From Sphingosinicellaceae bacterium (GTDB lineage: Bacteria; Pseudomonadota; Alphaproteobacteria; Sphingomonadales; Sphingomonadaceae), in the NCBI GenBank assembly GCA_019285715.1, contig CP079108.1, forward strand, positions 1,069,001 through 1,133,000: 64,000 nt of DNA, in the 5' to 3' direction. A program made the position numbers and the translations under genes. Positions 1 to 8,763 of the stretch are shown here, piece by piece. Under the pieces are notes generated by a model. The model was not told where the DNA came from and made no database searches. It saw only the letters and a list, made by a program, of their open reading frames with translations. Positions within the stretch are counted from its first letter, which is position 1. Each line of letters starts with the position of its first letter.

Positions 1-280
1 GCCTGCGGTCAGCACGGGAAAATCCGAGACCAGATGCTGGCCGGGCGGGATGCGTCCCGAAGAGCGACCCGCCGGCCGACCTCGTCCTGAAAAGCCGCGA
101 GTGATGACCATCAAGCAGTTCCCGAACCAATCCGACGACAAGGCATCAACGGTCCTCGCGGGCGGAAGGACCAGATAGCGAGCCCTTAGACGACATCCCA
201 TCGAGCTATGCGCAAGATGGCGCAGACGACGGCAGGATCGGGCCCATTCTCAGGTCGACACCAGGCTGACCAGACCCTGA
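1..280. other. Left-edge stretch without a supportable gene
   Basis: All three plus-strand frames are interrupted by stops within about 180 bases, and no minus-strand frame resembles a known protein. It may be the edge of a gene lying outside the window, or spacer. I see no RNA gene or repeat. Confidence 0.4.
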
Positions 281-1174
281 TCAGCGTTGCCTGAACTTGA
301 GCGGCGAGGTTCCGGTGATGAGCTTGAACATCCTCGAGAACTGGGCCGCACTGTTGAAGCCGCATTCGCGGGCGACATCCCCCATGGACCCGTCGCCGGT
401 AGACAGGAGATGCTTCGCCCGCTGGGTCCGTCGGATCAGCAGGTACCTGTACGGCGGCATTCCCGTGGCCGTCGCGAAGGCGCGGCTGAAATGGAAGGGG
501 CTCGCTCCGGCGGCCGCCGCCAGATCCGTCAAGGCGACATCCTCGGCAAGGTTGGCCTCCATGAAGTCCAGCACCCGGCGCAGACGGTACGGCGCAATCG
601 AATGCCGTTGTCTAAGCGGCGCCGACGGCGCGTTGGCATACGATCTGAGCAGGCGCAGTTGAAGCGAGTGCAGCAGGGTGTCGACGTAGAGGCGCGATGC
701 CGAGGTCGTCCCTGCGATCTCCTCCAGCAACTCGAGAAACAGCGTCTGGAGGAGCGGGTCGCGGAAGCCGAGCCGATCCTCGAGGCACAACGCAGCATTG
801 TCGCGGTCCAGCTCCTCCAAGCAGACGCGGTTAAGCAGGCTCGGCGCCAGGTAGATGTGCGCGAACTCGATCGGACCCTCGGTGTGCCAGTCGAAAGCCG
901 CACCGGCTGGCACAATGGACAGTGCGCCTGTGTCCGTCTCGACCGATCTCGCACCGCCCTCTCCGCGACGAATGATTCGTTTGGGACCGCCAAGATGTAT
1001 TGTCAGGTAATGCTGATCCAGCGCCGGCTGAACGATGTCGGAATCGACGTCGCACCACCAGCGGATCAGCGTCCTCGTCGATCCGCTCCCCTTGCTGCTC
1101 ACCAGCGGCGGCGCGGAAATCCCGTCCCAGGATAAAGGGGAAACTGGATAGGGCAGGGCGCCTGGGCCAGTCAT
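281..1174 (-). CDS. AraC-family transcriptional regulator
   Basis: A one-component DNA-binding regulator of about 297 aa. The N-terminal two thirds form a cupin-like sensing region (LDQHYLTIHLGG, then RRGEGG). The C-terminal hundred residues hold the two AraC/XylS helix-turn-helix units, visible as the segment around SPFHFSRAFATATGMPPYRYL and the second unit ending in GTSPLKFRQR. I chose the ATG at 1174; a TTG one codon upstream is also possible. It lies 10 bases behind the histidine kinase gene, so the two are probably co-transcribed. It is clearly paralogous to the AraC gene at 4248-5138: the same LDQH-LT-HLG block, RRGEGG block and HTH order. The effector is unknown. Confidence 0.9.
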   Translation of the reverse strand: MTGPGALPYPVSPLSWDGISAPPLVSSKGSGSTRTLIRWWCDVDSDIVQPALDQHYLTIHLGGPKRIIRRGEGGARSVETDTGALSIVPAGAAFDWHTEGPIEFAHIYLAPSLLNRVCLEELDRDNAALCLEDRLGFRDPLLQTLFLELLEEIAGTTSASRLYVDTLLHSLQLRLLRSYANAPSAPLRQRHSIAPYRLRRVLDFMEANLAEDVALTDLAAAAGASPFHFSRAFATATGMPPYRYLLIRRTQRAKHLLSTGDGSMGDVARECGFNSAAQFSRMFKLITGTSPLKFRQR

Positions 1175-1184
1175 CAAGCTGGCC

Positions 1185-2237
1185 TCACACGGATCTCAGC
1201 AACGGTCTGGCCTTCATGCGATCGGAACTCGATACCGAGACCCTGGTTCCCGGATTCGCGTCGGCCCGTTCGATCCGAGCCGAGAGCCGATGTGCGATCG
1301 CGCTCACGATGCTGGTGCCCAGGCCGGCATGACGGAGCAGGGGGTCGGTGGGGATCCCGACGCCGTCGTCGACGACGGAGAGCGACCAGTCCTCGTCACG
1401 GCCCTCGTAGGTGACGTTGATCGTACCACCGCGGCCATCCGGGAAAGCGTGTCTCAACGCGTTGATGACTAGTTCGGTCACCACCAGCCCAATGCTCATC
1501 GAGAAATCGGCCGTGGCCATGCTGTCGTCGACCTTCACTTGAAGTTCCAGGTCCTGGTCGCCGTTCATCATCGAGGCGCGGAGGCTCTCGCAAAGCTCGG
1601 TCAGGTAGGCGCCCATCTCTACGTCGCTGTCCGTCACGGAAGAGAGATGGCGCTGGATCGCGGCTACGGACATGACGCGGTGGTGAGCGTCGTAGAGGTG
1701 GGTCCTCGTCTCCTCGGAATGGATCCGACCTGCGCTCTGCATCAGGACGCTGGCGATGATCTGCAGGCTGTTGGCGATACGGTGCTGCAGTTCTTTGAGG
1801 AGCACCGTCTTCTCATGCAGGACCTGTTCTCTGATCTTTTCGGCCAGACGCGCATCGGTGACGTCCGCGATCGTCAAGAGCAGTCGCGTGTTGTCGGGAT
1901 CGCCGTAGTCCAACCTTTCCGCCCCGAGCACCAGGCGTCGGGAGCCTCGACCACGCTGGATGTGGTCGATCTCGTGCTTCCCCACCGGCGGATGACCGGA
2001 GATCGTGGCGCTGAGCAGCGAGCGGAGTCCGGGAACTTCCCATGCACCATCCTGTATTTCGTAGAGCGAGAGACCAGACCCGCACACGGGGTCCGTCTCG
2101 TAAATCTGGCTGAAGGACCGGCTCGCGGCGACGACGGTGCAGTCGCCGTCTAACAGGACGAGCGGCACTTCTGACGCGGCAATGATCGCCATGAGCAGAC
2201 TGTTGACCGCTGAGGCGGCCATGACTTGTTCCGGCAT
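1185..2237 (-). CDS. PAS-domain sensor histidine kinase, HisKA_2 type
   Basis: A soluble sensor kinase of 350 aa with no membrane segment. Residues about 15-130 look like a PAS sensor (VPLLLDGDCTVVAAS). The dimerisation/phosphoacceptor helix carries ELQHRIANSLQ, placing the phosphorylated His near residue 152; this is the HisKA_2/HWE style common in alphaproteobacteria. The C-terminal HATPase domain shows an N-box (ELVINALRHAFP) and a G-box (VVDDGVGIP). Such kinases often feed the PhyR/general stress response, but no response regulator is adjacent; the next gene, 10 bases downstream, is an AraC regulator. The start at 2237 has only a weak GAGG upstream; an alternative Met lies a few residues in. 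Confidence 0.9.
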   Translation of the reverse strand: MPEQVMAASAVNSLLMAIIAASEVPLVLLDGDCTVVAASRSFSQIYETDPVCGSGLSLYEIQDGAWEVPGLRSLLSATISGHPPVGKHEIDHIQRGRGSRRLVLGAERLDYGDPDNTRLLLTIADVTDARLAEKIREQVLHEKTVLLKELQHRIANSLQIIASVLMQSAGRIHSEETRTHLYDAHHRVMSVAAIQRHLSSVTDSDVEMGAYLTELCESLRASMMNGDQDLELQVKVDDSMATADFSMSIGLVVTELVINALRHAFPDGRGGTINVTYEGRDEDWSLSVVDDGVGIPTDPLLRHAGLGTSIVSAIAHRLSARIERADANPGTRVSVSSSDRMKARPLLRSV

Positions 2238-2693
2238 CCGCGAAGACCTCGCTTCCAGCGACTCTAACGACAGGGTGTCTGCAGTCGATCACCGCGCATC
2301 CCTCACTTTACGTGATCGACTGCCGCCGACTCATCTCGTCTACCATGGAACCTCGACGTGGCTTACCTCCAACTGTGCGGTTACGCTCGAATCACGGCGA
2401 GCATCCAGCGAAAACTAGCTTATTGCTGCGATTTTAATGCGCTTCTTGCGCCGTAGTGCTCTTCCAGAAGCACACTTGGCAAAACGTCCGTAATACTTGG
2501 ACTTCCGGTGATATTAGGATCCGAGGGTTCGATCCCGGCGATATGCTGGTCGCGAGCCTTCGAGCCGGCCCGCCGCGATCCCGCGACGTGGCCTCCGAAG
2601 CGGCGGCGTTTTGCAATGAATGTCACCGTTGATGTGTCGTCGCAGGAGAGCGATCACCGTGCCGGCGCCACGACCCACAAGGAGCACAGCGAA
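2238..2693. other. Intergenic region between divergent kinase and small exported-protein genes
   Basis: This 456-base stretch separates the minus-strand kinase from the plus-strand small protein, so it must carry both promoters. A locally AT-rich patch lies around 2415-2445. Open frames crossing it overlap the flanking genes and have no recognisable domains. No repeat or RNA gene is seen. Confidence 0.4.
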
Positions 2694-2948
2694 ATGCGAA
2701 AGACCCTCCTGACCCTCTCCCTTCTCCTGATCACGGCGGCCGCGCCGGCGGTCGCCCAGGATGCAATGGCGAAGCATGACGCAATGCAGGCGGACACATC
2801 GAAGATGTCCGCAGCTGACACGCGCAAGATGAAGGCGTGCAACGCGATGTCCCACGACAAGATGATGAAGAACGCCGGCTGCAAGAAGCTCGCGGCCGCC
2901 CATCCCGACATGATGAAGCACGACGATGCGATGAAGTCGGCTCATTGA
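2694..2948 (+). CDS. Small exported Met/Lys/Asp/His-rich protein
   Basis: An 84-aa protein with a classic Sec signal peptide (MRKTLLTLSLLLITAAAP, cleavage after AVAQ predicted), so it should be periplasmic. The mature part is strikingly rich in Met, Lys, Asp and His, in repeats such as DAMAKHDAMQ and HDDAMK, with two Cys (KACNAM, NAGCKK). This resembles the pentapeptide MxKDx-repeat proteins of unknown function. A metal-binding role (copper-like) is an inference from composition. AAGGAG lies about 10 bases before the ATG at 2694, which settles the start against longer upstream frames. It is followed by a strong hairpin. Confidence 0.75.
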   Translation: MRKTLLTLSLLLITAAAPAVAQDAMAKHDAMQADTSKMSAADTRKMKACNAMSHDKMMKNAGCKKLAAAHPDMMKHDDAMKSAH

Positions 2949-3014
2949 GCCTGCCGGCGTGAACGAGGTGCAGTGGCGTCTCGCCGTGGCCACGTCGTTC
3001 GGCAGAAGCCGCCT

Positions 3015-3044
3015 AGCCGGCGCCTACGTTCGTAGGCGCCGGCT
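3015..3044. terminator. Perfect 14-bp-arm hairpin
   Basis: AGCCGGCGCCTACG is followed by a 2-base loop and its exact reverse complement. It sits between the plus-strand small gene ending at 2948 and the minus-strand nitrilase ending at 3129, so it could terminate both transcripts. There is no long T-tract on either side, so the intrinsic terminator call is tentative. Confidence 0.55.
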
Positions 3045-3128
3045 TCACGGTTGGCCGGCCGCTTTCCTGGCGGGTCAGTCGCCGCTCTTTGGTCTCAGGC
3101 GCCAGCTCCGGCCAGGTAATGGCCGGAT

Positions 3129-4118
3129 CTAGTCCTTGAAGACTACGGTCGACTGACGCGTGCGGTCGACGGTCAGCCGCGTCACGTCCGGACGGCTGTA
3201 GTGGCCCGCGGCATCGAAATTCTGCCGCTCGCGACGTACATTCGCATGGTCGAGCTCCGCGATGATCAACACCTCCCGGCCGATCTGGGGCGGAACGACG
3301 AACCGACCGTCCGGACCGGCGATTGCCGACCCGCCGTTGGCGAATGACCTCCGCCCGGACCTCCTCATCGCGTCCCCGGCGACGAAACCCCTGGGGATGT
3401 GCTCGGGCGCCATCACCGACGACGCTGAGACGACGTAGCTCCGATTTTCGCGAGCCATGAAGCGCGTGATGTCGGTCGTGTTGTGGTCGCCGCCGGGCCA
3501 AACCGCGACGTGGAGATCCTCACCTTGCGCGTAGAGGGCGGCGCGGGGGAGCGGCATCCAGTTCTCGTAGCAATTGAGACCGCCGACCCGGAACGGAGGC
3601 AGTGGGTGAGTCCGCAGGCCGTGACCGTCTCCCGCAGCCCAGACCAGGCGTTCCTCGTAGGTGGGCTGCAGCTTGCGATGTGCGCTCGCGATGTTCCCCT
3701 CGGGGTCGATGTACACAAGCGTGCAGTAGAGGCTGTGACCCCCGCGGTCGGGCGCGGCTTCGACGATACCTAGATAGATCGCCATGCCCGCCGTACGTGC
3801 GACGTCCTGCACGGAACCGAGATCACCGCGCTCGATGACTACGCCTTGCTCGAGATACCGGGAGAACAGATCCTTCTGGTGCGGATCGTCGAAGCGGGCA
3901 CCATCGCTATGCTCAAGCCAGAACGGATAACCCGGAATCAGAGCCTCCCCGAAGCAGACCAGCTCGCAGCCTGCCGCGGCCGCATGGCGTGCCGCCTCGG
4001 CGGTCTTGGTGAGCGTCGCCGCCCGGTCGAACCAGACCGGCGCAATCTGCGCAATCCCGACGCACAGCCTGTCCTCAGGAGCCGTCGCGTCGGAGAGCGG
4101 ATAACGAACTACGTCCAT
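3129..4118 (-). CDS. Nitrilase / carbon-nitrogen hydrolase
   Basis: A member of the nitrilase superfamily that hydrolyses nitriles (R-CN) to acids, or amides. With the start used (ATG 4118, 329 aa) the triad is Glu58 (CFGEALIPGYPFW), Lys149 (HRKLQPTYEERLVW) and Cys183 (GGLNCYENWMPL). The GYPFW and CYENWMPLPR blocks are typical of true nitrilases rather than amidases. A GTG at 4127 has a better-placed GAGGA, and an ATG at 4169 would add 17 residues. The gene follows an AraC regulator, a GMC oxidoreductase and an azoreductase on the same strand, so it is probably the last gene of a catabolic operon. The substrate is not deducible. Confidence 0.88.
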   Translation of the reverse strand: MDVVRYPLSDATAPEDRLCVGIAQIAPVWFDRAATLTKTAEAARHAAAAGCELVCFGEALIPGYPFWLEHSDGARFDDPHQKDLFSRYLEQGVVIERGDLGSVQDVARTAGMAIYLGIVEAAPDRGGHSLYCTLVYIDPEGNIASAHRKLQPTYEERLVWAAGDGHGLRTHPLPPFRVGGLNCYENWMPLPRAALYAQGEDLHVAVWPGGDHNTTDITRFMARENRSYVVSASSVMAPEHIPRGFVAGDAMRRSGRRSFANGGSAIAGPDGRFVVPPQIGREVLIIAELDHANVRRERQNFDAAGHYSRPDVTRLTVDRTRQSTVVFKD

Positions 4119-4247
4119 CTGGATCACGAAGTCCTCTTCAACGGGGACGGCACCCCGATAGTGCAGCATACACGTCCGAGGCGGTCCCCTCGCAAGCCAC
4201 GAAACCAGGTGGCAACTGTGGCGCCATCCTCCAGAGTGGGATCGTCA

Positions 4248-5138
4248 CTAGCATTGCCTGAACCGTGTCGGCGTCATGCCTGTCACCTGCTTGAACATGC
4301 GGGCGAACTGACCGGAGGTCCTGAACCCGCAGAGGGCCGCGACGGCGGCGACATTCAGCTTCCCGTCGACGAGCGCCCTCTTGGCAACGGCGACCCGTCG
4401 TGAGGTCAAGTACGCGTAAGGCGTAGTCCCGGTGGCATTCTTGAAGGCCCGCGTGAAGTGGAAGGCGCTGACTCCCGCGATCTCGGCCAGTTCCGTGACG
4501 CCGACGTCGGTCGCGAGGTTGGCTTCGATGTAGTCGATCACCCGCCGGGTCCGTTCGGGAGCGAGCGCCAGCCGCCTTGGACACGCACTAGGGCCGGCAT
4601 TGGCGAATAGTCGCACCAGACGCAGCACCAGTGCGTTGAACAACGTGTCCAGAAACAGCTTTGAGCCGCCATGCATGGAGCCGAGCTCGTCGAGCATTGT
4701 CGTGAACAGCGCCTCGGCGAGCGGATCGAGGACGCCGAGCGGATCCTGCAGCGAATGCCCGCGGAGGTCCTTGTCGAGCACCTCGTCGGAAACCTGGTGC
4801 AAAATTGCCGGCGAAAAGTAGAGTTCCGCGTAGTCGACCGGGCCTGTGGTCGACCAGTCGTAGGCGGCGCCCCACGGCGTGATCGAAAATGCGCCAGGAC
4901 GGACGTCGGCCTCAGCGACGCCGCCTTCACCGCGGCGAACGATGCGCCGTGCATTGCCGAGGTGCAGCGTCAAGCAGTGCTGGTCGAGCGGCGGATAGCT
5001 TTCCGGCTCGACCTCGCGCCAAAGCCGCACGGTGCCGCGAGACCATCCGGTCTGGTCGCTGCTCAGCACCGGCGGGGCAGACAGCCGGGTCGCCCAATCG
5101 TCGGGTGAGATGCAATCCAGGGGGTCGACCGAAGGCAT
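4248..5138 (-). CDS. AraC-family transcriptional regulator
   Basis: A 296-aa regulator with an N-terminal cupin-like sensor and a C-terminal double helix-turn-helix (SAFHFTRAFKNATGTTPYAYL; second unit ending TGMTPTRFRQC). GGAG sits 6-9 bases before the ATG. It is a diverged duplicate of the regulator at 281-1174. It lies between the GMC oxidoreductase (29 bases upstream) and the nitrilase (129 bases downstream) on the same strand, so it likely controls this azoR-GMC-nitrilase group; this is inference from position. The inducer is unknown. Confidence 0.9.
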   Translation of the reverse strand: MPSVDPLDCISPDDWATRLSAPPVLSSDQTGWSRGTVRLWREVEPESYPPLDQHCLTLHLGNARRIVRRGEGGVAEADVRPGAFSITPWGAAYDWSTTGPVDYAELYFSPAILHQVSDEVLDKDLRGHSLQDPLGVLDPLAEALFTTMLDELGSMHGGSKLFLDTLFNALVLRLVRLFANAGPSACPRRLALAPERTRRVIDYIEANLATDVGVTELAEIAGVSAFHFTRAFKNATGTTPYAYLTSRRVAVAKRALVDGKLNVAAVAALCGFRTSGQFARMFKQVTGMTPTRFRQC

Positions 5139-5167
5139 TCGTCACTCCGAGGAAGGAACGGGACCGC

Positions 5168-6790
5168 TCAGGAAGCGATCTCGGCAAGCATCATGTCCGT
5201 ACCCTTGTGCGCCAGCGCCATCACCGCGGCGTTCGTGTTGCCACTGACGATGTTGGGCATAATGGAGGCGTCGATCACGCGGAGCCCCCGCACCCCGCGA
5301 ACCCTCAGCGATGCATCGACGACGGCGCCGTCGTCGCGACCCATCCGGCAGGTTCCGACAGGATGCAACATGCAGGACATGTTCTCCCGTGCGTAAGCCG
5401 TCAGATCGGCGTCGCTCTGGACTGCTGCGCCAGGCAGCAGTTCGGGCTTGAGCACAGCCTTGAGCGCCGGCGCGTTCAGCACCTCACGTGCGTAGCGTAG
5501 TCCGAGCAGCATCGTACGCATGTCATCGGGATGCGCCAGGTAGTTCGGATCGATCAGCGCCATCGATCTGGGATCGGCATCCTTAAGCGTGAGCCGCCCA
5601 CGGCTCTTCGGCTGGAGCACCACGTTCTCCAGCGTGAGCCCCGGCTCGGGATCGAGCTGACCGAGTGCTCGCCGCGCGATGACGGGTGCGTGGAAGCATT
5701 GCACCGTCGGCTCCTGATCGGGAAACTCGGGGTTGAAATGGGCGACCGTCTCGATGCCGTTGCTCGAAGCAGGGCCGCTCTTCGTGCCGATGTACCTGAG
5801 CCCGGCCTTGAACGCTCCGAACAGCGAGCTGTCCTTAAGGTAGCCCATCTCCGTGTGCGACTGCGCGATGACGGGCACCTCGGGGTGGTCGTGGAGATTG
5901 TCGCCGACCCCTTCCGAGCGAACCGCCAAGGGAATGCCGTGCCTGGCAAGCTCGGCTTCGGGCCCGATGCCCGAAAGCATCAGGAGGCGCGGTGTGCTGA
6001 GCGCACCGGCGCTGAGCACGATCTCGGCCGCGTACACGCGTTCGACGACGCCGGAGTGCATCAGTTCGACTCCGACCGCCCGGTCGCCCTCGACGATCAC
6101 CCGGGTCACCAGCGCATCCGTCCGGACCGTGAGGTTTGGTCGAGTCTCGGCGGGATGCAGGTAGGCGTGCGCGGAACTGCACCGCTCGGCGTTCGCCATG
6201 TTGAGCTGGCACGGCCCGACGCCGCTCTGGCGCCCGCCGTTGTAGTCGGGATTGTAGGGCAGCCCGACCTGCTGGAAGGCCTTGAGCACGGCCCGGTTGA
6301 TCGGCGCGATCGCCAACGGTTGCGATACCGTGACCGGCCCGTCGGAACCGTGCGTTGGCCCCGCAAACACCTCGTTTCCCTCCATCGCCCGAAAATGCGG
6401 CAGCATGTCCGCGAACGACCACGCGTCCCCGTCGCCGGCCGCGACCTGCCAGGCGTCGTAGTCGCGCGGCTGGCCGATCACCCAGACCATGGCGTTAATC
6501 GAGCCGCTTCCGCCGAGACCACGTCCCTGGACCAATGGGATCCGGCGACCACCCAGATGCTGCTGGGGAACGGTTTCGTACGGATACATGAACTGTCCAT
6601 ATTCGAGCAGCTTGGAGAAGCCTGCCGGAATGCTGATCAGAGGCGACCAGTCCCGTCCGCCATCCTCGAGCACGAGGACCCGCGCTTCGGTCTCGGCCGC
6701 GAGCCTACCGGCGACTATGCACCCCGCGGAGCCGGCACCGACGACGATGACGTCGTACGCGACCGAGCGTGCGTCCATTTCAGCTTCCAT
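5168..6790 (-). CDS. GMC-family FAD-dependent alcohol/choline dehydrogenase-type oxidoreductase
   Basis: A 540-aa flavoprotein of the glucose-methanol-choline family that oxidises an alcohol using FAD. The N-terminal dinucleotide-binding motif GAGSAGCIVAGRL and the C-terminal HPVGTCRMG plus NIVSGNTNAAVMALAHKG blocks are diagnostic, the latter carrying the catalytic His/Asn region. AGAGGAG lies 6 bases before the ATG at 6790, so I prefer this start over the ATG at 6823 that overlaps the azoreductase stop as ATGA. It is tightly spaced behind azoR and ahead of an AraC gene. The substrate cannot be read from the sequence; choline, PEG or other alcohols are possible. Confidence 0.9.
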   Translation of the reverse strand: MEAEMDARSVAYDVIVVGAGSAGCIVAGRLAAETEARVLVLEDGGRDWSPLISIPAGFSKLLEYGQFMYPYETVPQQHLGGRRIPLVQGRGLGGSGSINAMVWVIGQPRDYDAWQVAAGDGDAWSFADMLPHFRAMEGNEVFAGPTHGSDGPVTVSQPLAIAPINRAVLKAFQQVGLPYNPDYNGGRQSGVGPCQLNMANAERCSSAHAYLHPAETRPNLTVRTDALVTRVIVEGDRAVGVELMHSGVVERVYAAEIVLSAGALSTPRLLMLSGIGPEAELARHGIPLAVRSEGVGDNLHDHPEVPVIAQSHTEMGYLKDSSLFGAFKAGLRYIGTKSGPASSNGIETVAHFNPEFPDQEPTVQCFHAPVIARRALGQLDPEPGLTLENVVLQPKSRGRLTLKDADPRSMALIDPNYLAHPDDMRTMLLGLRYAREVLNAPALKAVLKPELLPGAAVQSDADLTAYARENMSCMLHPVGTCRMGRDDGAVVDASLRVRGVRGLRVIDASIMPNIVSGNTNAAVMALAHKGTDMMLAEIAS

Positions 6791-6819
6791 CGACTTCTCC
6801 TCTGATCTGAGCGGCAGCG

Positions 6820-7476
6820 TCATGCGGTCTCAAGATGGCCGGCGACGGTCGCCACCAGGGCCGGGATCGCGGCCATGGCCGTGGCGACCGAAGCGGCATG
6901 CCTTGCGTCCCCGAACTCCTGGTACTCGACACCGACATGGTAGATGTCCCGCACGCCGAGGTAGCCGCGCACGGTGGCGATGTGCGTATCGAGATGGTTC
7001 ATCGCTGCACGGGGACCGCCAGGCTCGAAGCCGAACTCGCCGGTGGAGGTGAGCAGGACCAACGTCTTCCCGGAAAGCATAGCCTCGAGAGGGTAGTCGC
7101 CTCGCTCAAGGTCGAACGAGAAGGTCCGGCCGACGCGCACCACTAGGTCGACCCAGGCCTTCAGCCGCGCCGGCATGCCGTAGTTGAACATTGGCGTACC
7201 CAGCACGACGACATCGGCGGCCTCCAGTTCGTCGATCAGCTCGTCCGACTCTGCGAGTATGTCCCTCATCTCGGTCGTGCGGGAAGCCGGGTCCGTGAAG
7301 GCCGCAGCGATCCACGACTGATCGACGTATTGCGGTGGGGAGATGGAAAGATCGCGCCGGAGGACGCTGGTGTGAGGCGAGCTGGTCAACCAGGCGTCTA
7401 GGAAGGCCTTGCTCAGCCGCCGGGAAATCGAACGCTCGCCTCGTACGCTGGCGTCGATGTGGAGCAGGACCGTCAT
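6820..7476 (-). CDS. azoR: FMN-dependent NADH:azoreductase / quinone reductase
   Basis: A flavodoxin-fold protein of 218 aa of the AzoR family, which reduces azo dyes and quinones with NAD(P)H. It begins MTVLLHIDASVRGERSISRRLS, the FMN phosphate-binding S-x-S region. It also shows GTPMFNYGMPARLKAWVDLVVRVGRTF, the family signature around the FMN isoalloxazine. GGAGG precedes the ATG at 7476, and homology excludes the longer upstream frame. It is probably the first gene of the azoR-GMC-AraC-nitrilase run; the stop sits 29 bases before the GMC start. Confidence 0.92.
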   Translation of the reverse strand: MTVLLHIDASVRGERSISRRLSKAFLDAWLTSSPHTSVLRRDLSISPPQYVDQSWIAAAFTDPASRTTEMRDILAESDELIDELEAADVVVLGTPMFNYGMPARLKAWVDLVVRVGRTFSFDLERGDYPLEAMLSGKTLVLLTSTGEFGFEPGGPRAAMNHLDTHIATVRGYLGVRDIYHVGVEYQEFGDARHAASVATAMAAIPALVATVAGHLETA

Positions 7477-7715
7477 CGTTCGCAATCCTCCGTTTCGAGA
7501 AGCACCGGCCCGGCGCGTTCGCGAAGCGATCGGCGGCCCCGTGGACGAATGAGAAAGGTATAGACCGGGGCTTCCGGCGATGTCCCTGCGACCCGGCACG
7601 TCAGCCCGCTAAAGCGCAAGATGAGCCGAATGCCGCAGGTTCGGCTGGCATGCCACGGACGGGTAAGCGTGTCCGCCGTGGTCGAGACGGGCCGCGGCCG
7701 CCGCTCGAGCGGCGA

Positions 7716-8684
7716 TCATAGCCACATCGCGCGCTTGAAACGGACGTACAAGAAAAGGCATGCGGCTAGCATGCCTGCCAGGACCACGAAGTAGGCGTAC
7801 CGCATCCGCAGCTCCGGCATGTACTCGAAATTCATGCCGTAGATGCCCGCGACCGCCGTGGGGACGGCCAGTATCGCGGCCCATGCCGCGAGCTGTCGGG
7901 TGATCGACCCGGTCCGCTTCTGCTCCAGCAAGGCGCTGATCTCGAATACGGACGTGAGAACCTCGCGGAGACCCTCTACCGTCGCGGTGATGTGGCGAAC
8001 GTGGTCGGAAACGTCGCGGAAGTACGGCCGGACGGTCGCGTCGAGACAAGGGAGATCGAGACCCGCGAGCTTGCCCGTCACTTCGCCCATCGCCCGAAGC
8101 ACTCGGGTGAGCCGGGTCAGGTCGTGGCGCAGATCGAATATCCAGCGTACGTCATTGCGGTCCAGCGAGCTGTTGAGCGTCCGCTGCTCCATCGCGATGA
8201 CCTCCTCCTCCAAGTCCGCGACCAAGGGAAGGTAGCTGGCGACGACGGTGTCCAGGATGGCATGAAGGACGTGGTCGACGCCGTGGACGAGGAGCGAGGG
8301 TGCCGCTTCCAGCTGCTCGCGAAGCGTGCCTTGACTCTTCAGCGCTCCGAGCCGGACCGTTATGACGTGGCTCCCTCCGACGAAGACCGCCGTCTCGCCG
8401 TAGACGATGCTGTCACAGGTTCGGTCCGCCGTGCAGGCGATCACGAATAGCTGGTCCGCATAGATGTCCAGCTTCGGCGACTGGTTGGATTTCAGCGCGT
8501 CGGCGACCGCGAGCGCGTGCAGGCCGTAGTGATCCGCGAGCGCGTTCATCTCGTCCGGCGTGGGGTCGGCCACGTCGATCCAGACGAAGGCCGAGCGGTC
8601 ATCGGGACAGTCGAACTTCTCGCCCGGGTCCATCTGACGCCTTCGAGCGCCTTGGCTGTAGACGAAGGCGGATGCGATCGGCAT
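7716..8684 (-). CDS. corA: CorA-family divalent cation transporter
   Basis: A 322-aa inner-membrane Mg2+/Co2+ (possibly Zn2+ efflux) channel of the CorA superfamily. It has a long soluble N-terminal funnel domain, a charged helical stalk (LEEEVIAMEQRTL), and two C-terminal transmembrane helices. The first helix ends in the signature YGMN (GIYGMNFEYMPEL); the second is followed by a short basic tail RFKRAMWL. The ATG at 8684 has AAGGG upstream. It appears monocistronic, with about 80 bases to the RidA gene. Confidence 0.92.
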   Translation of the reverse strand: MPIASAFVYSQGARRRQMDPGEKFDCPDDRSAFVWIDVADPTPDEMNALADHYGLHALAVADALKSNQSPKLDIYADQLFVIACTADRTCDSIVYGETAVFVGGSHVITVRLGALKSQGTLREQLEAAPSLLVHGVDHVLHAILDTVVASYLPLVADLEEEVIAMEQRTLNSSLDRNDVRWIFDLRHDLTRLTRVLRAMGEVTGKLAGLDLPCLDATVRPYFRDVSDHVRHITATVEGLREVLTSVFEISALLEQKRTGSITRQLAAWAAILAVPTAVAGIYGMNFEYMPELRMRYAYFVVLAGMLAACLFLYVRFKRAMWL

Positions 8685-8763
8685 GGAACCCTTCGTCCGT
8701 GAAAGCGGCGCTTACAGTTGGAACATCCGCCGTGTGACGACGGCGGGGCGCGGCGCTCGATCG

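Noticed and set aside
5531-6805. 424-codon plus-strand open frame
   Set aside because: It is the mirror of the GMC oxidoreductase gene; composition is Arg/His-rich with no domain, while the minus strand has clear family motifs.
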